Positions 7,888-15,558 of a stretch of 64,000 nucleotides of DNA are shown piece after piece. Below the pieces are notes generated by a model, which saw only the letters and a program-made list of their open reading frames with translations, was not told the DNA's origin and searched no databases. Made by a program: the position numbers and the translations under genes. Source of the stretch: Novosphingobium sp. SG707 (GTDB taxonomy: Bacteria; Pseudomonadota; Alphaproteobacteria; Sphingomonadales; Sphingomonadaceae); the NCBI RefSeq assembly GCF_012275515.1, contig NZ_JAAZQL010000002.1, forward strand, positions 62,001 through 126,000, read 5' to 3'. Each line of letters starts with the position of its first letter. Positions within the stretch are counted from its first letter, which is position 1.

Positions 7888-9105
7888 ATGCGTCGGATTT
7901 TGCTTGCAGAGCAGGATGGCTGGGCATCGGGGCTGGGCTGGGGGCGTGCGCGCGGTTGCGCCTTGCCGGCGGCGGCGGTGCTGGGGTGCCTGCAACCGGC
8001 GATTGACCCGGTGTTTCTCACGCTGCTTTCGCGGGCCACGCCTTTGCCCGCCGCCGATCATGGCTGGGTGGTGGGCATGACCCAAAGCGCTTCGGCGCTG
8101 GCGGCAATGATGGTGTGGTGGTTGGGGCCAAGGATGCCGATGCGTGCTGTGCTGGCGCTGGCGCTCGGGGCGATGGTGGCGGGTCTGCTGACGCCGTTGG
8201 CGCAAGGGCTGGCTGGATTGTTGGCGCTGCGCGGGATCTATGGGCTGGGAATGGGGGCGATCTATGCCCGCGCGATGGGGGGCTTTGCCGCGGCGCGGCC
8301 CACCGGCGCCTATGCCATTGTTCTGCTGGTGCAATTGATGCTGGCCACTTTGGTCTCGCTGGCTCTGCCCGATATGGCCGCGAGGATCGGGGCGGGGCGG
8401 GCGCTGGGGATCTTGGCGCTGGTGCCGCTGGCGGCGGCGATGGCGCTGGCATGCGCGCGGGAAGGGGGCGCCGCGCGCCTCGCGCCTTTGGGGCAGAGCG
8501 CCACACCGCGCGCGGGCTGGGCGTTGGCGCTGGCCAATTTCTGGTTCATCTGCGCCACGATGATGGTGTGGAGCCTGTGCGGCGCGCTGGCGGTGCAGGC
8601 GGGGCACAGCGAAGGGCTGATCGGGCGCGCGGTGGCGATCGGTTCGCTGGCCGGGGCGGCCACGGCGATTGCGGTGATGCGCGAGCGGCTGCGCGTGCCG
8701 CTGCCGGTCACGGCCTGCCTGGTGGGCGCGGCCCTGCTGGCGCCGCTGGTGCTGACGCGGCCGGGCGCGGGGACGGGTTTCGTGCTGGCGATGGTCCTGC
8801 TCAATATCGGATCGACCGCGATCATCATCCGCTGCTCGGGTCTGGCCAGCGCTCTGGGTCTCGATCCGCGCTTTCGTGTCTTCGTCGCCGCCACGCACAA
8901 TCTGGGGATGAGCGCGGGCCCGGCGCTGGGTTCGGGGTTGGTTTGGGTGATGCCCAATGGCGGATTGCTGCTGGGCGCGGGGCTGGCGGTGCTGGCCGGG
9001 GTGGGGGCGGCTGTGATAGGCTGGCGGGGTTTACGCCATTGTGCGCATTGGCCAATGTCGCGCCCGGTTTTCGCAAGGTCGGGCCATCAGAAGGGGCTTG
9101 ATTAA
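7888..9105 (+). CDS. MFS family transporter
   Basis: This roughly 405-residue integral membrane protein has about twelve hydrophobic segments rich in Leu, Ala and Gly. A major-facilitator-like loop (LGPRMPMRAVLALALGA) follows the second segment and a central cytoplasmic loop (CAREGGAARLAPLGQ) sits near the middle. Family is assigned by topology and general composition; no substrate motif is recognised. It sits on the same strand between the TetR gene and the tryptophylquinone amine dehydrogenase operon. Import or export of an amine or its product is plausible but unproven. The N-terminus is uncertain because no strong ribosome site precedes the ATG. Confidence 0.75.
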   Translation: MRRILLAEQDGWASGLGWGRARGCALPAAAVLGCLQPAIDPVFLTLLSRATPLPAADHGWVVGMTQSASALAAMMVWWLGPRMPMRAVLALALGAMVAGLLTPLAQGLAGLLALRGIYGLGMGAIYARAMGGFAAARPTGAYAIVLLVQLMLATLVSLALPDMAARIGAGRALGILALVPLAAAMALACAREGGAARLAPLGQSATPRAGWALALANFWFICATMMVWSLCGALAVQAGHSEGLIGRAVAIGSLAGAATAIAVMRERLRVPLPVTACLVGAALLAPLVLTRPGAGTGFVLAMVLLNIGSTAIIIRCSGLASALGLDPRFRVFVAATHNLGMSAGPALGSGLVWVMPNGGLLLGAGLAVLAGVGAAVIGWRGLRHCAHWPMSRPVFARSGHQKGLD

Positions 9106-9226
9106 TTCTGGACACTCGTCCAGCCTTGCCCTGTCTGAACGCATGATCGGTTCCGCAGGGGGATGGACCATCGCCTTGGCCTGTTTTTGCCGCCATTATG
9201 CCGCTTTCAAGGAGGGTTCCGGCCAG

Positions 9227-10390
9227 ATGTCTCGCCACACTTCGCAAGCTTTCACCCTTCGCGCCGCTGCTGTGCTGATTGGGACCGTGCTGGCCTCTGG
9301 CGCGCAGGCCGCCGTGCCCACCGAGCCGGAAACCCCCAATGTCGCTACGCTGGCCTCGCCCAATCCGGGCTGGTTCTATGTGCGCGGCGGGTTTGACACG
9401 GCGGGCACCCAGATCGTGGACAGCGCCACCGGCAAGATGGTGGGTATGATCGATACCAGCCGCACATCGGATATGGCGGTCGATCCGGCGGGCAAGTTCT
9501 ATTACGTGTCCGAAACGATCTGGAGCAAGGGCAACCGGGGGACGCGGCAGGATCTGCTTTCGATTTACGACGCCAACAGTTTGAAACTGCAGACCGAAGT
9601 GCCTTTTCCGGGCCGCCTTATCATCGGCGCGCAGGTCAATAATTTCGCGATCTCGCCCGATGGCAAGAGCGCCTATATCTTCAATCTGACGCCCGCCGCC
9701 TCGGTCAATATCGTCGATCTGGCCAAGCGCAAATTTGTCCGCAATGTCGAATTGCCGGGCTGCGCCGGGCTGATGCCGATTGCCGAAGGGCTGGTGTCGG
9801 TATGTTCGGATGGTTCGCTGGCCTCGCTCAACCTGTCGGGCGGCAAGGCGGAGATTACCCGCAGCGCGCCTTTCTTTTCGGCCACCAATGACCCGGTGTT
9901 TGACGCCTACAATTATTCGGTCAAGCGCAAGGAGGCGGTGTTCCTCAGCTATACCGGGCTGATCTATACGGCGAAAATCGGGTTGAAACCGGAAATCGCC
10001 GCGCCCTTTTCCATTCAGGCCGCCGCTGGCCTGCGCCCCGGCGAGACCAAACCGCTGGACGTCAACTGGCTGCCCGGCGGGCGGCAATTGACCGCATGGC
10101 ATCATGCCAGCAACCACCTCTATGTGCTGATGCATATCGGCGAATTCTGGACCCAGAAAGATCCGGGCGAGGAGATCTGGGACGTGGACCTGTCGGCCAA
10201 GAAGGTGGTCAAGCGCTTCCCGCTGGAAGATCACATCGACAATATCGAGGTGACGCAGGGGGACAAACCCAAGCTCTTCGTCAATACCGGCAAGAATGAC
10301 GGCTATATTCTCGATCTGGCGACATGGACGCTGGGGCCGAAAATCGGCGCGATCGGCGGCGGGGTTATCGCCACGGTCGAGGCCCCGTGA
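9227..10390 (+). CDS. aauB: Amine dehydrogenase heavy chain (TTQ-type, MauB/AauB family)
   Basis: This is a 387-residue periplasmic beta-propeller large subunit of the methylamine/aromatic amine dehydrogenase family. A cleavable signal peptide (hydrophobic core AAAVLIGTVLASGAQA) precedes VPTEPETPNVATL. Blade-like repeats follow, including DMAVDPAGKFYYVSETIWSKG and NFAISPDGKSAYIFNLTPA. A C-terminal HHASNHLYVLMHIGEFWTQK segment is typical of heavy chains. The start has a GGAGG ribosome site 11 bases upstream. It is the first gene of a five-gene operon; its TGA overlaps the next ATG (TGATG). The order B-E-D-A plus a small cytochrome matches the aromatic amine dehydrogenase cluster of Alcaligenes faecalis better than classical mau clusters. 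The aau symbol is therefore inferred from context, with methylamine dehydrogenase (mauB) as the alternative. Confidence 0.88.
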   Translation: MSRHTSQAFTLRAAAVLIGTVLASGAQAAVPTEPETPNVATLASPNPGWFYVRGGFDTAGTQIVDSATGKMVGMIDTSRTSDMAVDPAGKFYYVSETIWSKGNRGTRQDLLSIYDANSLKLQTEVPFPGRLIIGAQVNNFAISPDGKSAYIFNLTPAASVNIVDLAKRKFVRNVELPGCAGLMPIAEGLVSVCSDGSLASLNLSGGKAEITRSAPFFSATNDPVFDAYNYSVKRKEAVFLSYTGLIYTAKIGLKPEIAAPFSIQAAAGLRPGETKPLDVNWLPGGRQLTAWHHASNHLYVLMHIGEFWTQKDPGEEIWDVDLSAKKVVKRFPLEDHIDNIEVTQGDKPKLFVNTGKNDGYILDLATWTLGPKIGAIGGGVIATVEAP

Positions 10391-10965
10391 TGGCGGTGCT
10401 GCTGGCCACTTTGCTGCTGGGCTTTGGCATCGGGGCGGGATTGATCTTTGCCTTTGCCGGGCTGAGCCATTGGCGGCATCGGCGCTTGCTGGTCGGGGTC
10501 GTCGGCAATTATCGCCTGTTGCCCGATGGGCTGGTTGCTCCTGTCGCGGGGTTGTTGCCGTGGGGGGAAATGGCGGTCGGGCTGGCTCTGATGGTGGCGC
10601 CATTGGCGGCTGGGGTTGGGCGCGGGGGCGCGCTGGCGGGGGGCGGGCTGTTGTTGCTCTTCGGATGGGCGATGGCGGTCAATTTGCGGCGCGGGCGCGG
10701 CTTTATCGATTGCGGCTGCGGTCATGACACCTTGCGCCAACCGCTTAGCTGGGCGCTGGTGGCGCGCAATGTGGTGCTGGCGCTGCCCTTGCTGGCTTTG
10801 GCCGCGATGGGCCCGGTTCTGCCCGATGGCATGGCGCTGATCGCCGCGATGGTGGCGGGGCTGGCGGTTTGGCTGGGTTATCATCTGTTCAATGCCCTGG
10901 CGGCGCTGCAATCCAGCCCGCTTTCGGCCAGTCTGCATCCCATTCGGCTTCCCACTCGGAGATAG
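10390..10965 (+). CDS. aauE: MauE/AauE membrane protein for amine dehydrogenase maturation
   Basis: This 191-residue membrane protein has four to five hydrophobic segments and a conserved CxC motif (C108 and C110 in RGFIDCGCGHDTLRQPLSW). MauE is thought to work with MauD in forming the six disulfides of the light chain in the periplasm. The ATG overlaps the aauB stop by one base, so the genes are translationally coupled. The protein is slightly longer than typical MauE at the C-terminus. The family assignment is strong because of the CGCG motif and the position between heavy chain and MauD. Confidence 0.85.
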   Translation: MAVLLATLLLGFGIGAGLIFAFAGLSHWRHRRLLVGVVGNYRLLPDGLVAPVAGLLPWGEMAVGLALMVAPLAAGVGRGGALAGGGLLLLFGWAMAVNLRRGRGFIDCGCGHDTLRQPLSWALVARNVVLALPLLALAAMGPVLPDGMALIAAMVAGLAVWLGYHLFNALAALQSSPLSASLHPIRLPTRR

Positions 10966-10969
10966 AGGC

Positions 10970-11569
10970 ATGATCCTTTCGCTGGTCATTTCACAGGTTG
11001 TTTCGTGGCTGGTCATTGCCGGGCTGGTGGTGGCGCTGCTGGCGCTGGCGCGGCAGGTGGGCGTTTTGCATATGCGCGTGGCGCCGGCGGGCGCGCTGAC
11101 CACGGCGGGCGGGCCTGCGGTGGGTTCGGGCAGCCCGGTGATCGAGGCCAATGATCTGAACGGTCGCCATGTCCATATCGGCGGCCCGGCCAAGGATAAG
11201 CCGCTGCGCCTGCTGATGTTCGTGTCGGCCATGTGCCCTTTGTGTAAGGGGCTGATTCCGGTGGCTAAGAGCTTTGCCAAGGATGAGCGGCTCGACCTGA
11301 CCTTCATCGGCGACGATGATGCGGCGACCCAGCGCAAGCTGATCGCGCAGCAGGGACTGGAGGACTACACTTTCGTCAATGGCCCGGATGTGGGGCAAGC
11401 CTTTGCCGTGGGCAAGCTGCCCTATGCGGTGCTGATGGATGCCGATGGGGTCGTGCTGTCCAAGGGGCTGGTCAACAGCCGCGAGCATCTCGAAAGCCTG
11501 ATTATCGCCCATGAAATGGGCGTGAAGAGCGTGCAGGACTATATCGCCTCGCTCAAGGTCGTCGGCTGA
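10970..11569 (+). CDS. aauD: MauD/AauD thiol-disulfide protein for light-chain maturation
   Basis: This 199-residue thioredoxin-like protein has an N-terminal membrane anchor (residues 1-28). The active site is C89PLC92 in FVSAMCPLCKG. The cis-Pro region (VGKLPYAVLMD) and the rest of the thioredoxin fold follow. MauD is required for a stable light chain, presumably by forming or isomerising its disulfides. The gene begins four bases after aauE and the start ATG was preferred for its GGAGATAG ribosome site. It lies 32 bases upstream of the light-chain gene. Confidence 0.88.
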   Translation: MILSLVISQVVSWLVIAGLVVALLALARQVGVLHMRVAPAGALTTAGGPAVGSGSPVIEANDLNGRHVHIGGPAKDKPLRLLMFVSAMCPLCKGLIPVAKSFAKDERLDLTFIGDDDAATQRKLIAQQGLEDYTFVNGPDVGQAFAVGKLPYAVLMDADGVVLSKGLVNSREHLESLIIAHEMGVKSVQDYIASLKVVG

Positions 11570-11601
11570 GGGCTATTTCATTTTTCTACGGGGGTTTGCC
11601 G

Positions 11602-12144
11602 ATGAAACTGTTCAATCCCGATGCCGCCGCCGAAAAGCTGCTGCGCCGCTTTGCCGGGGGCACATCGCGCCGGGGGATGCTGGCGCGGCTGGGCGGGGCG
11701 CTGGTGGCCGCGCCTGTGTTCCCGCTGCTGCCCGTCAGCCGCGCCGGGGCCGCCAAGCCCGACCGCAGCCCGGAGGCCAAGACCGCCTTTGCCCGCAAGG
11801 CGCAGACGGTCGATGACACGAAATGCGACTACTGGCGCTATTGCGCGATCGACGGGGCGCTGTGCTCATGCTGCGGCGGGGGCATTCACACCTGCCCGCC
11901 GGGCGCGGAATCCTCGCCGGTGTCATGGGTGGGCACCTGTATGAACCCCGAGGACGGCAAGGCCTATATGATCGCCTATCGCGATTGCTGCGGCAAGCCG
12001 ATGTGCACCCAGTGCATGTGCGACAATCAGGACCGCGAGACGCCGCTTTACGTGCCTCAGCTCAACAACAACATCATCTGGTGTTTCGGTACGCAGAGCA
12101 TGGAGTATCACTGCTCGACCGCGGTGATGGTGGGGCCAGTCTGA
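11602..12144 (+). CDS. aauA: Amine dehydrogenase light chain, tryptophan tryptophylquinone precursor
   Basis: This is the 180-residue precursor of the catalytic small subunit. A twin-Arg leader (T21SRRGMLARL, hydrophobic to about 50) precedes a Cys-rich mature domain beginning near AKPDRS. Residues match Paracoccus MauA with a constant offset of 52. The TTQ-forming Trps are W109 (SPVSWVGTC) and W160 (NNIIWCFG), and the catalytic and maturation Asps are D128 (YRDCCGK) and D84 (CAIDG). The Cys set (CDYWRYC, CSCC, CCGK, CTQCMC and so on) supports the six disulfides of the family. No mauG-like diheme enzyme, which completes TTQ in methylotrophs, is found in the window. Confidence 0.93.
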   Translation: MKLFNPDAAAEKLLRRFAGGTSRRGMLARLGGALVAAPVFPLLPVSRAGAAKPDRSPEAKTAFARKAQTVDDTKCDYWRYCAIDGALCSCCGGGIHTCPPGAESSPVSWVGTCMNPEDGKAYMIAYRDCCGKPMCTQCMCDNQDRETPLYVPQLNNNIIWCFGTQSMEYHCSTAVMVGPV

Positions 12145-12146
12145 GG

Positions 12147-12659
12147 ATGAAACCGGCGCGGTGGATCGGGGCGGTGGCGTTGTTGGCGCTGCCTTGGCTG
12201 GCGGCGTCGGTGTCGGCACAGCCTGATTCTCTGAAAGGCATGAACGATCCCGAACTGGCTCGGTCCGATTTTATCGAGCATTGCGGCGGATGTCATGGGC
12301 CGGACGGGCGTTCGGCGCCCGCGGCCCTGCCCGAATTGCGGGGCAGGGTGGGCTGGCTGATGTGTACGCCTGCCTCGCGGGCCTATCTGCTGCGCCTGCC
12401 CAATATCGCGCACAGTCGGATCAGCGATAATGCCGAGCTGGCTGATATGCTCAATTATATGGTGTTCGTGGTGGGCGGGGACAGCGCCCCGGTGGGCACC
12501 CGTCCTTTTACCGCCGAGGAAGTAACTCGCGAAAGGGCGCATCCTTTGGTGTCAGGGTCCCTGACGGCGGAGCGGGCGCGGCATGTGGGCGAGGCGATCC
12601 GGCAGTGTCATGCGCCGGTTTCGTTGCGATTGAATTATCCCGGTGAGAAGAAGGGGTAA
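12147..12659 (+). CDS. Small periplasmic monoheme cytochrome c of the amine dehydrogenase operon
   Basis: This 170-residue secreted protein has a signal peptide (WIGAVALLALPWLAASVSA) and one heme c site, C46GGC49H. A GPDGRSAP loop follows, and Met residues downstream (MLNYM) could supply the sixth ligand. It starts two bases after the light-chain stop, so it belongs to the same operon. A small monoheme cytochrome gene directly after aauA is also known in the A. faecalis aau cluster. It may accept electrons from TTQ directly, since no amicyanin or azurin gene is present in the window; this role is inferred. Confidence 0.82.
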   Translation: MKPARWIGAVALLALPWLAASVSAQPDSLKGMNDPELARSDFIEHCGGCHGPDGRSAPAALPELRGRVGWLMCTPASRAYLLRLPNIAHSRISDNAELADMLNYMVFVVGGDSAPVGTRPFTAEEVTRERAHPLVSGSLTAERARHVGEAIRQCHAPVSLRLNYPGEKKG

Positions 12660-12663
12660 GTTT

Positions 12664-12704
12664 TGCCTCCGGCGGGCAAAGGGACTTGTCCCTTTGCAAT
12701 CCCG
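12664..12704 (+). repeat. Palindromic intergenic element, copy A (single end unit)
   Basis: This is one 41-base copy of the recurrent unit that starts TGCCTCCGGCGGGCAAAGGG and ends CCCTTTGCAATCCCG. GGGCAAAGGG and CCCTTTGC pair around a short ACTTGT loop. It starts 5 bases after the cytochrome stop, between convergent genes. The partner unit on the opposite strand is not found at this site, so this copy is partial. Confidence 0.85.
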
Positions 12705-12753
12705 GTAATGGGGTGATGCCTTGGTTCATAGGGCTGGTCTATTCAGAATATAA

Positions 12754-12792
12754 TAAAGCCTGCGGCGCTTTTAATTGGCGTCGCAGGCTTTA
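12754..12792. terminator. Strong hairpin between convergent aau and pit units (element A core)
   Basis: An inverted repeat of 15 positions (TAAAGCCTGCGGCGC against GCGTCGCAGGCTTTA, one G-T mismatch) surrounds a 9-base AT-rich loop. The arms end in A- and T-rich runs on both strands, so it could terminate transcription from both sides. The same hairpin core occurs at 25097-25143 and 35864-35916. Confidence 0.7.
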
Positions 12793-12886
12793 TAATTTCG
12801 AGCGGTGCGTCCGACACTAAAGGTCGAACCTGAAGTAAAGGGGACGCGAAGGACTAGACCCTCGCATCAACCCTTTAACTTTCCGA

Positions 12887-13903
12887 TCAGAGCGCCCGGT
12901 CGATCAGCACCGCGATTTCATAGAAAGCGGCGCCCACCAGAGCAGCGGCCGGAATGGTCACCAGCCATGCCACAACCAGACGCTGCGCCACGCCCCAGCG
13001 CACCGCGCTGGTGCGCTTGGCCGCGCCCACGCCCATGATACAGCCGGTGATCGTGTGCGTCGTGGAAACCGGGATACCGAAAGCCGTGGCGCCGAACAGC
13101 AGCAGCGAACCGCCCATCGAGGCGCAGAAGCCCTGATGATGCGACAGCTTGGTGATGCGGCTGCCCATCGTTTCGATGATCTTCCACCCGCCCGACAGCG
13201 TGCCCAGACCCATGGCGACATAGCAGCCGATGACGACCCAGCCCGGCACCGCAAAGTCGCCCTTGAGCAGGCCCTGCGAATAGAGGAGCACCGTGATGAT
13301 GCCCATCGTCTTTTGCGCGTCATTGGCGCCGTGCCCGATCGAATAGGCCGCCGAGGACAGGATGTGCAGCTTCTTGAACACGCCTTCCGCGCTCTTGGCG
13401 GTGGCCTTCATGAAGATCCACGAGGTGATCATCATCAGCATCATCGCCGCCATCATGCCCAGCAGCGGCGCCAGAGCGATGAAGGAGGTGGTCTTGATGA
13501 TGCCGGACCACACGACGGCATTGGTGCCGGCATGCATCACGCCCGAGCCGACCAGACCGCCCACCAGCGCATGGCTGGACGAGGAGGGGATGCCCTTGAC
13601 CCAGGTGAACACATTCCACGCCATCGCACCCACCAGAGCGCCGAAGATGACATGGGGCGTCACGACATCCTTGTCGATGATGCCTTTGCCCACCGTTTCG
13701 GCCACTTTCAGGCCGAACATCCAATAGGCGGCAAAGTTGAAGAAGGCGGCGAACAGCACCGCCTGCACCGGCGTCAACAGCTTGGTCGAAACCACCGTCG
13801 CGATGGAATTGGCCGCGTCATGCAGGCCGTTGATGAAGTCGAATGCCAGCGCCAGCGCCACAAGGGCGATGACCAAAGGCAGGGCCACGATAACATGGTC
13901 CAT
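12887..13903 (-). CDS. pit: Inorganic phosphate transporter, PiT family
   Basis: This 338-residue integral membrane protein has the duplicated PiT signature: an N-terminal FDFINGLHDAANSIATVVST and a C-terminal SIGHGANDAQKTMGI. It moves phosphate, possibly as a metal-phosphate complex, across the inner membrane. It lies 15 bases downstream of the NUDIX-DUF47 gene on the same strand. A DUF47 (PhoU-like) partner encoded next to a PiT transporter is the standard arrangement and supports a two-gene operon. Length and motif content are typical. Confidence 0.93.
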   Translation of the reverse strand: MDHVIVALPLVIALVALALAFDFINGLHDAANSIATVVSTKLLTPVQAVLFAAFFNFAAYWMFGLKVAETVGKGIIDKDVVTPHVIFGALVGAMAWNVFTWVKGIPSSSSHALVGGLVGSGVMHAGTNAVVWSGIIKTTSFIALAPLLGMMAAMMLMMITSWIFMKATAKSAEGVFKKLHILSSAAYSIGHGANDAQKTMGIITVLLYSQGLLKGDFAVPGWVVIGCYVAMGLGTLSGGWKIIETMGSRITKLSHHQGFCASMGGSLLLFGATAFGIPVSTTHTITGCIMGVGAAKRTSAVRWGVAQRLVVAWLVTIPAAALVGAAFYEIAVLIDRAL

Positions 13904-13918
13904 GATCTGCGCGCCCCC

Positions 13919-15061
13919 TTAGGCGTGGTCGATCACGAGACCGTCGATCTCGTTGGCGACGTCCTCGAAACGGTCCACCACCTTTTCGAGGTGCATGTAG
14001 ATTTCGCGCTGGATGAAGAAGGTCAGCGGATCGGCCTTGCCATACAGCTTGAAGGTCTTTTTCAGGCCCTTGGCATGGATTTCGTCCGAATGGCCTTCCA
14101 TCTCGACGATGCGGCCGGTCAGCTCGTGCAGGCGGGCGGCATTGCCGTGAATATCGCGCAGCAGCGGCATGGCTTCGGCCAGCAGGCGTGAACAATCGAC
14201 AATGATCGCGGCCATGTCGCGCATTTCCTGCTCGAATTCGGTCACTTCATACAGGCTGACCGCGCCGGCGGTCTTCTGCATCTGGTCAATCGAATCGTCG
14301 AGCGAACCGATCAGGCTGGTGATCGCGCTGCGGTCGAACGGGGTCAGGAACGTCTTGCGCACGGTGGTGAGCACTTCGCGCGTGATATTGTCGGCCTCTT
14401 CCTCGCGCTCGACAATCTCGCGGACATGCTGATCCATGCCCGATCCGCCCTGAAGCAGGCGGGCCAAAGCATCGCTGCCTGCGGCTACTGTGGCAACATG
14501 GGCTTCAAACAGCGCGAAGAAATTGCCCTGCTTGGGGAGCAGCGCCTGAAACCAGTGAAACATTCGAACAGTTTCCCTCATCAGTGCCAGACTGCGGCCC
14601 ACGATTGGCTTGCCGGACGAATCGGCAAAGTCGGATGGCCGAAACCGGACCATCAGTGCGCGCAGTTCTGGCTCATCAACAAGGTCCGCCGCCGTTGCCA
14701 GCGGGAACCATTGCCGCGTCCGCTGCCCTGCTTCGGGCCATTCGTCAAGTTCGGTTGTTACGGCCAACGGAAAAACCCTCACGTCCACCAGGAGTGAGGC
14801 GCCCGACTTCAACTGTTTGCGATAGCGGTAATCGCCCAGAGGAGTGGGACAAACCGCGCCTTCCAGCCCTGCTTCCTCATACGCTTCCTGCGCAGCGGCG
14901 GCATGGGCGGCCAGACCCTTCATCGCATTGCCTTTGGGCAAAACCCAACGTCCGGTTCCCCGCGAGGTAACCATAAGGACCTCAACAGGCGAATCGGACG
15001 AATCACCAACACGTCGATAGGGCAGGCTGGCGATCTGACGAATTGTCACTATCCTTGTCAT
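13919..15061 (-). CDS. NUDIX hydrolase-DUF47 (PhoU-like) fusion protein
   Basis: This single 380-codon frame joins two families. Residues 1 to about 145 are a NUDIX domain (RWVLPKG, then a NUDIX box around 44-66 ending QEAYEEAGL). Its box deviates from consensus at two places: Leu where the first Glu is expected and Gln for the Arg of REUxEE. Residues 167-380 are a DUF47/PhoU-like helical protein (MFHWFQALLPKQ to the end), normally a stand-alone partner of PiT transporters. A short linker (GKPIVGRSLALMRETVR) connects them without a stop. M167 (codon at 14563) has an AGGGAAA sequence 7 bases upstream, so DUF47 may also be made separately. It precedes pit by 15 bases. Functions are inferred: nucleotide or inositol-pyrophosphate hydrolysis, and control of phosphate uptake. 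Confidence 0.85.
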   Translation of the reverse strand: MTRIVTIRQIASLPYRRVGDSSDSPVEVLMVTSRGTGRWVLPKGNAMKGLAAHAAAAQEAYEEAGLEGAVCPTPLGDYRYRKQLKSGASLLVDVRVFPLAVTTELDEWPEAGQRTRQWFPLATAADLVDEPELRALMVRFRPSDFADSSGKPIVGRSLALMRETVRMFHWFQALLPKQGNFFALFEAHVATVAAGSDALARLLQGGSGMDQHVREIVEREEEADNITREVLTTVRKTFLTPFDRSAITSLIGSLDDSIDQMQKTAGAVSLYEVTEFEQEMRDMAAIIVDCSRLLAEAMPLLRDIHGNAARLHELTGRIVEMEGHSDEIHAKGLKKTFKLYGKADPLTFFIQREIYMHLEKVVDRFEDVANEIDGLVIDHA

Positions 15062-15131
15062 GAAAATGAAACAATAGGGAATTTGCAGGCGTTCCGTTTA
15101 ACCCGCAAACCTTGCCATACACAAGCGATCC

Positions 15132-15509
15132 CTATTGGTGTTCGCGCGGGATGGGCAAAAGCTGGGCCTTCAGAGTTTGCCATTCGGCGCCGCTTTCGAC
15201 CATGGCTGCGCCCTTTTGCAGCGCGCGATAGGCGTCCAGCACCTTGCGCCCCGCCGCGCTGAGCCGCGCGCCCGAACGCGCCGCACCATTGGGCATGGTT
15301 TCGACCAGAGGGGAGGCCCAGCACCGGTTCATCGCATCCACCAGCAGCCATGCCCGGCGATAGCTCATGTCCATCGCGCGTCCGGCGGCCGAAATCGACC
15401 CGGTGGCGTCAATCGCATCGAGCAGATCGGCCTTGCCCGGCCCCATGGCGATTTCGTTCCCGCTCATCACGCGGATCGCGATTTTCAGGCGCAGGCCGGA
15501 CTCGCTCAT
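15132..15509 (-). CDS. ModE-like winged-helix regulator (DNA-binding domain only)
   Basis: This 125-residue protein corresponds to the N-terminal LysR-type winged helix of the molybdate regulator ModE: KADLLDAIDATGSISAAGRAMDMSYRRAW, shown here as its key helices, then a basic wing (NGAARSGARLS). The C-terminal molybdate-binding domains of full ModE are absent. Such short forms are common in Proteobacteria. It may respond indirectly to molybdenum or act in other circuits. A molybdenum enzyme (iorAB) and its xdhC chaperone are in the same window, but neither is adjacent. Confidence 0.75.
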   Translation of the reverse strand: MSESGLRLKIAIRVMSGNEIAMGPGKADLLDAIDATGSISAAGRAMDMSYRRAWLLVDAMNRCWASPLVETMPNGAARSGARLSAAGRKVLDAYRALQKGAAMVESGAEWQTLKAQLLPIPREHQ

Positions 15510-15558
15510 GACACTCCCTCTATGCGACCCTTATAAATATGCCGGCCCGGTTAGACCG

